Notes under the pieces: generated by a model
What the model was told of the DNA's origin: nothing
Databases searched by the model: none
Seen by the model: only the letters and a program-made list of their open reading frames with translations
Shown: positions 1 to 5,834 of the stretch, piece after piece
Layout of the letters: each line of letters opens with the position of its first letter
How positions within the stretch are numbered: the first letter of the stretch is position 1
Origin: Sulfurimonas sp.
GTDB lineage: Bacteria > Campylobacterota > Campylobacteria > Campylobacterales > Sulfurimonadaceae
Direction of reading: 5' to 3'
Length of the DNA stretch: 5,834 bases
Assembly (NCBI GenBank): GCA_030673275.1
Contig: DAOVJL010000087.1
Coordinates: forward strand, 1-5,834
Translations under genes and position numbers: made by a program

Positions 1-1
1 A

Positions 2-1123
2 CAGAAGTATGGTTTTCACTTCATTGAGACTCCTCTTTTAGAAGAGACGGCTCTTTTTAAACGCTCAGTTGGTGAATCTAGTGATATTGTCGGTAAAGAG
101 ATGTATCAATTTACAGATAAAGGTGATAATGATGTCTGCCTTCGCCCTGAGGGAACAGCTGGAGTAGTTCGTGCCTTTGTCCAAAAAAAGCTTGATAAAG
201 CCGGTGGAACTCATCGTTATTTTTATCATGGAGCTATGTTTCGCTATGAAAGACCTCAAAAAGGCCGTCTTAGACTGTTTCATCAGTTTGGAGTTGAGAG
301 TTTTGGTGTAGATAACGTTTATGAAGACGCTACTATGATTATGATGGTTAGTGATATTTTAAAAGAGCTGGGAATTGCCTATAGGCTTCAATTAAACTCT
401 CTCGGTGACCATAATTGTATGCCAGCTTATAAAGAGGACCTAGTTAAATTTGTAAAAGAGTGCAAAGATGGAATCTGTGAAGATTGTATAAGAAGATTAG
501 ATACAAACCCTATCAGAGTATTAGATTGTAAAAATGGTTCTTGCCAAATACTTTATGAAGGTGCTCCAAAACTTATTCATAATCTTTGTTCGACATGTAA
601 TGATGATTTTAATATTCTAAAAAAGATTTTAGATGATAATTCCATTGATTACGAGATAGACACAAATTTAGTTCGTGGGCTTGATTACTACTCAAAAACT
701 GCATTTGAATTTGTAAGTGATGATATAGGAAGCCAGAGTGCAATAGCCGGTGGCGGAAGATATGACAGACTAGTTGAATTTTTGGATGGTCGCCCTACTC
801 CTGCGGTTGGTTTTGCAATGGGAATAGAGAGACTTATGGAGCTTATAAAGATGCCGGAAATTAAAAGAGATGGTTACTACATTGGGGCTATGGATAGCGA
901 AGCGGTTGACTTGGTTGTTAAGCTTGCACACTCAAAAAGAAAAACCGATAAAACAACTATTGACTATAAAGCAAAGAACCTGCAAAAGCATTTAAAAGCA
1001 GCTGATAAAGTAAATGCAAAATATTGTGCAGTAATAGGCTCAGATGAAATTAAAAATGGTACTATTTGGGTTAAAAACTTAGAAAGAAAAACAGAAGAAA
1101 CTTTCAAACTAAAGGATTTCTAA
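2..1123 (+). CDS. hisS: Histidyl-tRNA synthetase, 5'-truncated by window edge
   Basis: Cytoplasmic class II aminoacyl-tRNA synthetase that attaches histidine to tRNA-His. The reading frame is open from base 2; the ATG at 101 is internal, because the residues before it already match HisRS (GFHFIETPLLEE, then FKRSVGES, covering class II motif 1). By alignment from memory with E. coli HisRS about 33 N-terminal residues are missing; 373 are visible. In visible-residue numbering: LRPEGT at 47-52, motif 2 beginning FRYERPQKGR at 80-89, the HisRS-specific LVRGLDYY at 223-230 with the catalytic-type Arg225, AGGGRYD at 249-255, and motif 3 VGFAMGIERL at 269-278. The last ~80 residues form the anticodon-binding domain (AVIGSDEIKNGTIWVKNL). 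The insertion region carries seven cysteines in CxxC-like groups. The stop lies one base before the next ATG, and the end of this gene carries that gene's ribosome binding site (AAAGGA, 1111-1116). Identification is secure. Confidence 0.97.
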   Translation, partial: QKYGFHFIETPLLEETALFKRSVGESSDIVGKEMYQFTDKGDNDVCLRPEGTAGVVRAFVQKKLDKAGGTHRYFYHGAMFRYERPQKGRLRLFHQFGVESFGVDNVYEDATMIMMVSDILKELGIAYRLQLNSLGDHNCMPAYKEDLVKFVKECKDGICEDCIRRLDTNPIRVLDCKNGSCQILYEGAPKLIHNLCSTCNDDFNILKKILDDNSIDYEIDTNLVRGLDYYSKTAFEFVSDDIGSQSAIAGGGRYDRLVEFLDGRPTPAVGFAMGIERLMELIKMPEIKRDGYYIGAMDSEAVDLVVKLAHSKRKTDKTTIDYKAKNLQKHLKAADKVNAKYCAVIGSDEIKNGTIWVKNLERKTEETFKLKDF

Positions 1124-1124
1124 T

Positions 1125-2852
1125 ATGGACACACTACATTTTATATGGAGTATATTTATAGATTTTATTGAGTTCTTTATATTGGCAGGTATCGTAGCTT
1201 CTGCAATGCTGTATGTATATGATAAATATGTACAAAGAAGGCATGCTTTACTTATAAACTACCCTGTTATAGGTCGATTTAGATATCTATTTGAAACTCT
1301 GAGAGAACCTCTTCGTCAATATTTTGCAGAGGAGACTTTCTATGATTCTAAAGACAAGGTAGATTGGGTTTATACAGCGGCCAAAGATAGACCAAATTAT
1401 AAATCTTTTTCAGTGGCACAACCTTTTTCCGGTGCAAGATTTGTTATAAAGCACTCTAACAGTGTATTAAATGATGACGAAGTCAGTGATGACACCTCTG
1501 TAGTATTTGGCAAAGACAGAGAGATACCGTTCGTATCGCATACTCCTATTATTCGTTCCGCTATGAGTGACGGTGCCATTAGCCCGGAAGCTGTACGTGC
1601 ATTTTCTATTGCAGGTGATAGAACTAATTTAACTATTAATACTGGAGAAGGCGGGCTTACATCAAACCATCTTTTTACTCACAAACCGGATTTAAAAAAC
1701 TGTGATTATCTTGAAATAGTCAAAAGTACTTCTTATGCAGAAATCGTATTTAAGATTGCAACATTTTTCTTTAACCGTGCCGTTGCAATTAGATGGTATA
1801 GAAATACCCTGCTTCACAAAAAAACTCAAAATACTTATATATATGATACAAATACACATGTGCTATTTCGTGTAAACTGGAAAGCTCCTTTAGAATCTTT
1901 TCCAAAAGATGTTCCAGATGATATTCCAAATATGACTTTTCAGCTTAGCTCAGGGCTTTTTGGTGCTCGTGACGATAATGGAAAATTTGATGAACTTAAA
2001 TATAAAAAAGTCATGAAGTTCTGTCGTATGACAGAGATAAAAATTGCTCAAGGTGCAAAACAGACTGGTGGAAAACTTGCTGCTGCAAAAGTTACAGCAG
2101 ATATCGCTTATTATCGCGGTGTTGAAGAGGGTAAAGATGTCTTTTCGCCAAACAGGTTCCCTTACGCTGATACAACTGCTCATCTTCTTGACTTTGTTGA
2201 AAGACTGCAAAACTTATCCAAAAAACCTGTTGGATTTAAAATAGTTATCTCTGATTCAGGTGCCGTTGAAGAGATGGTAAGAGAAATTTCTGCAAGAAAA
2301 TCTATGGGCAGGAATATACCTGATTTTATTACGGTTGACAGTGGTGAAGGTGGAAGTGCAACAGCACCGCTTGAACTAATGGAATCAGTCGGGCTTACAA
2401 CAAACAACGCGCTGTATGTGCTGGACACTATGCTTAAAAAATATGAAGTCCGTAGTGATATAAAAATTATTGCAAGCGGAAAAATATTAACACCGGATGA
2501 TGTAATTATTACGATGTGTATGGGTGCAGATGCTGTTGGTATTGCCAGAGGCTTTATGATGAGTGGAGGATGTATTCGTGCCAGAATGTGTTCCGGTTTT
2601 GGCTCACATGTATGTCCTGTAGGATTGGCGACACAAGATGAGAAAAAAAGAGCTTCATACCTTGTTATAAAAGAGGGAAGAGAGATAGGAAACTATCACA
2701 CAAATCTTATAAAAGGGATGAAAGTAGTCTCTGCCGTAATGGGTGTCAAGCATTTTGATGAATTTAATAAGTCATATCTTACATTCAAAAATCAAAATGG
2801 TGAAATATATTTTGATATAGATAAATATTTTCATCACAAACTACATGTGTAA
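1125..2852 (+). CDS. Membrane-anchored FMN-binding glutamate synthase-domain protein (GltB2-like)
   Basis: 575 residues, matching the central/FMN domain of glutamate synthase large subunit (COG0069 type). One hydrophobic helix at about residues 10-32, followed by K34, R38 and R39, predicts an N-terminal anchor with the enzyme domain in the cytoplasm. PVIGRFRYLFETLR (47-60) is the segment typical of stand-alone members. Synthase motifs: ISPEAVRAFSIAGDR (152-166), NTGEGGLT (172-179), FQLSSGLFGARD (272-283), EIKIAQGAKQTGGKL (304-318), DSGEGGSATAP (405-415) and IASGKILTPDDV (449-460). Cysteines 483, 489 and 497, followed by PVGLATQ, correspond to the ligands of the [3Fe-4S] cluster. There is no N-terminal glutaminase domain and no FAD/NAD(P)H subunit, so conventional glutamine-dependent glutamate synthesis is unproven; the electron donor and substrate are unknown. 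The start is set by AAAGGA (1111-1116), eight bases upstream. An extra ~80-residue segment (about 181-269) and the wide Cys spacing suggest a separate clade. Confidence 0.9.
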   Translation: MDTLHFIWSIFIDFIEFFILAGIVASAMLYVYDKYVQRRHALLINYPVIGRFRYLFETLREPLRQYFAEETFYDSKDKVDWVYTAAKDRPNYKSFSVAQPFSGARFVIKHSNSVLNDDEVSDDTSVVFGKDREIPFVSHTPIIRSAMSDGAISPEAVRAFSIAGDRTNLTINTGEGGLTSNHLFTHKPDLKNCDYLEIVKSTSYAEIVFKIATFFFNRAVAIRWYRNTLLHKKTQNTYIYDTNTHVLFRVNWKAPLESFPKDVPDDIPNMTFQLSSGLFGARDDNGKFDELKYKKVMKFCRMTEIKIAQGAKQTGGKLAAAKVTADIAYYRGVEEGKDVFSPNRFPYADTTAHLLDFVERLQNLSKKPVGFKIVISDSGAVEEMVREISARKSMGRNIPDFITVDSGEGGSATAPLELMESVGLTTNNALYVLDTMLKKYEVRSDIKIIASGKILTPDDVIITMCMGADAVGIARGFMMSGGCIRARMCSGFGSHVCPVGLATQDEKKRASYLVIKEGREIGNYHTNLIKGMKVVSAVMGVKHFDEFNKSYLTFKNQNGEIYFDIDKYFHHKLHV

Positions 2853-2860
2853 TTAGATAT

Positions 2861-4690
2861 ATGAATAATTTTGGTTTAGATATTTGGTCAAATAAAAACT
2901 TTGTTATTGAAGATGGTCAAATAAAATTAAATTACAAGTCTATGCCATCACTCTTGCAGATAGTTGAAGATATCCGCTCAGATAATGTAAGAGGTCCTAT
3001 TTTACTTAGATTTCCACACCTGATAAAGAGACAAATTAAAACTTTATACTCATACTTTGATAAAGCTATACAAAACAATGACTATAAGGGAAGTTTTAAT
3101 GCTGTATTTCCTCTAAAAGTTAATCAATTCCCTTTTGCCATAGAAGCTGTAACATCTGAAGGTGCAAAGTTTAACTATGGACTTGAGGCAGGTTCTAAAG
3201 CAGAGCTTATTTTAGCAATGAGCAAGACTCCGGCAGGAGCAAATATTACAGTAAATGGTTTTAAAGACAAAGAGATGATCACTCTTGGGTTTATAGCTGC
3301 TCAAAGCGGACACAATATTACACTTATAATAGAAGGGCTTGGTGAACTTAAGACAATAGTAGAGGTTGCACAAGAGTCCAGTTTAAAAGTCCCAAATATT
3401 GGTATACGGATAAGACTTCATAGTACTGGAAGTGGTACATGGGCTAAAAGTGGAGGAATGGATGCAAAATTTGGACTTACTTCTACTGAAATTATAGAAG
3501 CTATCGCTCTATTAAGAAAAGCAAGTCTATTGAATAGCCTAAGTATGATTCATTTTCATATAGGTTCTCAAATGTCCGACATAGCTCCTCTGAAAAAAGC
3601 GTTAAGAGAAGCTGGAAATATATATGCTGAACTTAGGATGATGGGAGCGACAGAGCTTAACAGTATCAATATTGGTGGTGGTTTAGCAGTGGAATATGAC
3701 CAACACACTCACTCAAAAGCCCGTAACTATTCTATCGATGAATTTTCAAGTAGTGTTGTCTTTTTACTTGGTGAAATTATGGATGCAAAAAATGTTAAAC
3801 ATCCAAATATTTTTACAGAATCCGGAAGATTTATAGTAGCTTCACATGCGGTCTTAATCACTCCTGTTTTAGAACTATTCACACAAGACTACCAAGAGAA
3901 ACTACTTAGATTTAAAAGTAAAAATCCACCACTGATAGAAGAGTTAATTGAGTTAAACGAACTTTTAAACAATACAAACTGTATAGAGTATCTGCATGAT
4001 GCACTTGATCATATGGAATCACTTTTAACACTCTTTGATTTAGGATATATAGACCTGCAAGACCGCTCCAACGCTGAGATTTTAGTTCATAATATTATAA
4101 AAAAAGCACTATATTTAAAATCATCTAATCCAACAGATGAGCTTGAGCAACTGCAAGTAAAACTTCAAGAGAGGTATCTTATAAATGCTTCTGTATTTCA
4201 AAGTCTACCTGATTATTGGGGGTTAAATCAACACTTTCCGGTAATGCCGCTACACCATTTAAATACAATTCCACTCAGAGCAGCTTCTCTTTGGGATATT
4301 ACATGTGACAGTGACGGAGAGATTGGATTTAATCCAGATAAACCTCTTTATCTGCATGATGTTAACTTAGATGAAGAGGATTATTTTTTAGGATTTTTTA
4401 ATGTTGGAGCTTACCAAGAGACACTCGGTATGAATCATAATCTATTTACTCATCCAAATGAGTATACTATTGAAATAGATGAAAACTCTTATAAGATAAA
4501 AAATGCCGTTGAATCTAAAAATATTTTAGATATACTTGATTCACTTGGATATGACATAGATATAGTCTCAAATAGACTTAAAAACGATTTATCTTGCTCT
4601 GATTTTATCACAAAAAAAGAAAAAAATGATACACTTGCAAAATTAGAACTGTTTTTAAAACAAAATGGTTATTTAAGAACTACAAACTAG
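2861..4690 (+). CDS. speA: Biosynthetic arginine decarboxylase
   Basis: PLP-dependent cytoplasmic enzyme converting L-arginine to agmatine and CO2, the entry to putrescine/spermidine synthesis by the agmatine route. 609 residues, somewhat shorter than the ~658 of E. coli SpeA. It has the alanine racemase-like fold-III barrel: VFPLKVNQFP (82-91) with the PLP Schiff-base Lys86, HFHIGSQ (231-237), the phosphate-binding glycine loop INIGGGLAVEYD (269-280) and ESGRFIVASH (320-329). Residues ~340-440 are a mostly helical, hydrophilic insertion, as expected for the helical bundle of long-form arginine decarboxylases. The C-terminal beta domain has WDITCDSDGEIGF (478-490), whose Cys482/Asp483 supply the partner-subunit active-site residues, and GFFNVGAYQETLG (511-523). 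The start MNNFGLDIW is family-like, but no clear Shine-Dalgarno sequence lies before it; the preceding gene ends eight bases upstream, so translational coupling is likely. Identification is strong; ornithine or carboxynorspermidine decarboxylases are much shorter. Confidence 0.96.
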   Translation: MNNFGLDIWSNKNFVIEDGQIKLNYKSMPSLLQIVEDIRSDNVRGPILLRFPHLIKRQIKTLYSYFDKAIQNNDYKGSFNAVFPLKVNQFPFAIEAVTSEGAKFNYGLEAGSKAELILAMSKTPAGANITVNGFKDKEMITLGFIAAQSGHNITLIIEGLGELKTIVEVAQESSLKVPNIGIRIRLHSTGSGTWAKSGGMDAKFGLTSTEIIEAIALLRKASLLNSLSMIHFHIGSQMSDIAPLKKALREAGNIYAELRMMGATELNSINIGGGLAVEYDQHTHSKARNYSIDEFSSSVVFLLGEIMDAKNVKHPNIFTESGRFIVASHAVLITPVLELFTQDYQEKLLRFKSKNPPLIEELIELNELLNNTNCIEYLHDALDHMESLLTLFDLGYIDLQDRSNAEILVHNIIKKALYLKSSNPTDELEQLQVKLQERYLINASVFQSLPDYWGLNQHFPVMPLHHLNTIPLRAASLWDITCDSDGEIGFNPDKPLYLHDVNLDEEDYFLGFFNVGAYQETLGMNHNLFTHPNEYTIEIDENSYKIKNAVESKNILDILDSLGYDIDIVSNRLKNDLSCSDFITKKEKNDTLAKLELFLKQNGYLRTTN

Positions 4691-4694
4691 GGGA
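4689..4694 (+). promoter_or_regulatory. Ribosome binding site for cysE, overlapping the speA stop codon
   Basis: AGGGGA begins inside the TAG stop of speA and sits four bases before a TTG codon at 4699. It decides the cysE start: the next in-frame ATG is at residue 59, inside conserved protein sequence, whereas TTG gives MGLYAEIKEDF, the expected N terminus. The stop/RBS overlap also implies that cysE translation follows that of speA. Confidence 0.8.
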
Positions 4695-4698
4695 TATT

Positions 4699-5400
4699 TT
4701 GGGACTTTATGCTGAAATCAAAGAAGACTTTTCAAATGCTTACAAAAATGATCCAGCACTAAATTCAAAAGTAGATTTTATCTTTAATTATCCTGGTGTG
4801 TGGGCTATTGCTTGGTATAGAGTTGCTCACAAACTTTATGTTTCAAACTTCAAACGCTCAGCTAGAATTCTAATGGGTATTACTCAAATACTTACAAATA
4901 TTGATATTCACCCTGCTGCAAAAATTGGAAAAAGAGTTTTTATAGATCACGGTGTTGGAGTAGTAATTGGTGAAACTTCTATTATAGAAGATGATGTTTT
5001 AATCTACCAAGGTGTAACACTTGGTGGTGTATCTCTAACACATGGCAAGAGACATCCTACTATCAGAAAAGGCGCTGTACTAGGTGCCGGTGCAAAAGTT
5101 CTTGGAAATATAATTATTGGAGAAGATGCTAAAATCGGAGCAAACTCTGTTGTAGTAAAAGAAGTTCCAAACAATGCAACTGCTATCGGTATCCCTGCAC
5201 ATGTAATAGAAAAAGGCAGATGTAAAGATCCATTTATGCATAATATGCTTCCTGATATTAATAAAGAGATGTTTGAGTATATGCTTAAAAGGGTTGCTGT
5301 ACTTGAACATATTTTAGTTGAAGACAATAAAGAACTACTAGAACAAGACTTAGAACTAGAGCATATATATGAATCTTTCATTACGGCTATGAAGAACTAA
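4699..5400 (+). CDS. cysE: Serine O-acetyltransferase (TTG start)
   Basis: Cytoplasmic enzyme that transfers acetyl from acetyl-CoA to L-serine, giving O-acetylserine, the substrate of cysteine synthase. 233 residues, the short (EpsC-like) form compared with ~273 in E. coli CysE. An N-terminal helical domain (about 1-65, with YPGVWAIAWYRVAHKLY at 31-47) is followed by the left-handed beta-helix of hexapeptide repeats (about 70-170: IHPAAKIGKRVFIDHG, VVIGETSIIEDDVLIYQGVT, LGAGAKVLGNIIIGEDAKIG). Asp69 and His84 align with E. coli Asp143/His158, the catalytic pair. GKRHPTI (116-122) and IGIPAHVI (163-170) are further family signatures. After the helix a charged, acidic, probably helical tail of ~60 residues ends in MKN rather than the Ile that docks into cysteine synthase in E. 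coli. It is probably co-transcribed with speA. Identification is secure; binding to CysK is uncertain. Confidence 0.96.
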   Translation: MGLYAEIKEDFSNAYKNDPALNSKVDFIFNYPGVWAIAWYRVAHKLYVSNFKRSARILMGITQILTNIDIHPAAKIGKRVFIDHGVGVVIGETSIIEDDVLIYQGVTLGGVSLTHGKRHPTIRKGAVLGAGAKVLGNIIIGEDAKIGANSVVVKEVPNNATAIGIPAHVIEKGRCKDPFMHNMLPDINKEMFEYMLKRVAVLEHILVEDNKELLEQDLELEHIYESFITAMKN

Positions 5401-5408
5401 TATTTAAT

Positions 5409-5438
5409 TTATTATATGAGCAAAAGCCCATATAATAA
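5409..5438. repeat. Perfect 10-bp inverted repeat downstream of cysE
   Basis: TTATTATATG (5409-5418) is exactly complementary to CATATAATAA (5429-5438). The ten bases between can extend the stem by GC/GC pairs (5420-5421 with 5426-5427) after one A-C mismatch, leaving an AAAA loop. It begins eight bases after the cysE stop. No T-run follows on either strand, so it is a poor terminator by itself; it may protect the 3' end of the transcript. Each arm also contains a TATAAT hexamer on one strand. Confidence 0.7.
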
Positions 5439-5440
5439 GC

Positions 5441-5467
5441 GCTAGCCGCTTTGGCACTAAAGCTAGC
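5441..5467. repeat. Bulged hairpin flanked by GCTAGCC direct copies
   Basis: GCTAGCC occurs at 5441-5447 and again at 5462-5468. On the + strand RNA, GCTA (5441-5444) pairs with TAGC (5464-5467) and GCTTT (5448-5452) with AAAGC (5459-5463), giving nine pairs with a three-base bulge (5445-5447) and a GGCACT loop. Its last two bases are also the first two of the next hairpin, so the two stems compete at their border. The function is not known. Confidence 0.45.
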
Positions 5468-5490
5468 CTCATTTAGAGGCAGATTTTCTT
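5466..5490 (+). terminator. Probable intrinsic terminator of the hisS-cysE unit
   Basis: GCCTC (5466-5470) pairs perfectly with GAGGC (5476-5480) around an ATTTA loop, followed after three bases by TTTTCTT (5484-5490). The stem is short (five pairs, four of them G-C) and the T-run is set back slightly, so efficiency may be moderate. Its place, between the cysE stop and the promoter of the next gene, is right for a terminator. Confidence 0.6.
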
Positions 5491-5520
5491 CATATAAAGC
5501 TATTTATATCATTATTTTAG

Positions 5521-5526
5521 TATAAT
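5521..5526 (+). promoter_or_regulatory. Sigma-70-type -10 box for the aminotransferase gene
   Basis: An exact TATAAT lies 28 bases before the ATG at 5555. There is no TTGACA-like -35 hexamer at the usual distance (5498-5503 reads AGCTAT); instead the upstream DNA has spaced T/A-rich runs. This agrees with the housekeeping promoters known from Campylobacter and Helicobacter, which lack a conserved -35. Transcription would start near 5532-5534 and leave a leader of about 20 bases containing the GGAG ribosome binding site at 5544-5547. Confidence 0.7.
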
Positions 5527-5554
5527 GCCCTCAATATTTTATTGGAGATCTATA

Positions 5555-5834
5555 ATGCTAACTAACCGTATTAACACACTATCCGAATCAATTACTATTG
5601 CTATTACAACTCTCTCGCAAGAGTTAAAAGCTGAGGGCAAAGATATTCTTAGTTTCTCTGCAGGAGAGCCTGACTTTGGAACTCCACAAGTTATAAAAGA
5701 TGCAGCAATTGAAGCGATCAACAATGACTTTACTAAATATACTGCAGTTGATGGTGTTCTTACTTTAAGAGAAGCTATAGCAGGTAAATTAAAACGCGAT
5801 AATAGTTTAACATATGCTCCAAATCAAATCATGG
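5555..5834 (+). CDS. aspC: Aspartate aminotransferase (class I), 3'-truncated by window edge
   Basis: PLP-dependent cytoplasmic transaminase, probably interconverting aspartate + 2-oxoglutarate and oxaloacetate + glutamate. Only the first 93 residues are present. Visible marks of fold-type I class Ib aspartate aminotransferases: the N-terminal segment NRINTLSESITIAIT (4-18), the substrate-loop motif SFSAGEPDFGTP (33-44) and KYTAVDGVLTLREAI (61-75). The PLP lysine lies beyond the edge. The ATG at 5555 has GGAG (5544-5547) seven bases upstream and its own promoter box, so it is expressed at least partly apart from the cysE unit. The symbol is by similarity; in Campylobacter the same neighbour of cysE is called aspB. 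Another class I aminotransferase substrate cannot be excluded from the N terminus alone. Confidence 0.9.
   Translation, partial: MLTNRINTLSESITIAITTLSQELKAEGKDILSFSAGEPDFGTPQVIKDAAIEAINNDFTKYTAVDGVLTLREAIAGKLKRDNSLTYAPNQIM

Noticed and set aside
101..103. ATG as start of hisS
   Set aside because: The frame stays open to base 2 and the upstream residues are conserved HisRS sequence including part of motif 1, so the true start is outside the window.
2044..2244. 66-codon + strand frame inside the glutamate synthase-like gene
   Set aside because: Out of frame within a conserved coding region, with no ribosome binding site or family resemblance.
5004..5381. 125-codon open frame on the minus strand inside cysE
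   Set aside because: Opposite a well-identified gene; low-complexity Ser/Ile-rich translation with no recognisable domain. A shadow frame.
5416..5445. Nine-codon open frame (MSKSPYNKR) in the cysE-aminotransferase spacer as a leader peptide
   Set aside because: No Shine-Dalgarno sequence, it lies within a hairpin arm, and it sits upstream of the aminotransferase promoter, so it would not be on that transcript.
5401..5554. Riboswitch or T-box in the spacer before the aminotransferase gene
   Set aside because: The hairpins lie upstream of the TATAAT at 5521, so the roughly 20-base leader of the gene is too short to hold a sensing RNA; no T-box or other known aptamer core was recognised.
5539..5724. 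61-codon minus-strand frame opposite the aminotransferase start
   Set aside because: Antisense to conserved transaminase sequence, no recognisable product.

Overview
The window looks like a piece of a low-GC Campylobacterota chromosome, most likely a Sulfurimonas-like or related free-living member. The reasons are the AT-rich codon use, the character of the HisRS, SpeA and CysE proteins, and the order hisS-speA-cysE-aspartate aminotransferase, which from memory matches the order in Campylobacter jejuni. The genus is an inference and was not tested by a search.

Layout: all genes are on the + strand. Positions 1-1123 hold the 3' nine-tenths of hisS (histidyl-tRNA synthetase), which enters from the left edge. 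One base later (1125-2852) comes a membrane-anchored, stand-alone FMN-binding glutamate synthase-domain protein. Eight bases later (2861-4690) comes speA (biosynthetic arginine decarboxylase). After eight more bases (4699-5400) comes cysE (serine O-acetyltransferase), which starts at TTG. These four are spaced so tightly that they are probably one transcription unit. A 154-bp intergenic region (5401-5554) holds three hairpin-forming segments, the last resembling an intrinsic terminator, and then a clear -10 promoter box. The final gene (5555 to the right edge) is the 5' part of a class I aspartate aminotransferase.

How the genes fit together: the theme is amino-acid and nitrogen metabolism. 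HisRS charges tRNA-His. SpeA turns arginine into agmatine for polyamine synthesis. CysE makes O-acetylserine for cysteine synthesis. The aminotransferase links aspartate/oxaloacetate to glutamate/2-oxoglutarate. The glutamate synthase-like protein has the FMN/iron-sulfur synthase domain but no glutaminase domain and no NAD(P)H-oxidising subunit in this window, so its reaction and electron donor are open.

No mobile element, CRISPR array, tRNA/rRNA or defence system was found. The least ordinary item is the glutamate synthase-like protein: it has an N-terminal membrane anchor, an extra segment of about 80 residues, a lengthened cysteine spacing, and a position inside an otherwise conserved gene block. 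Nothing here amounts to clear evidence of an undescribed system.
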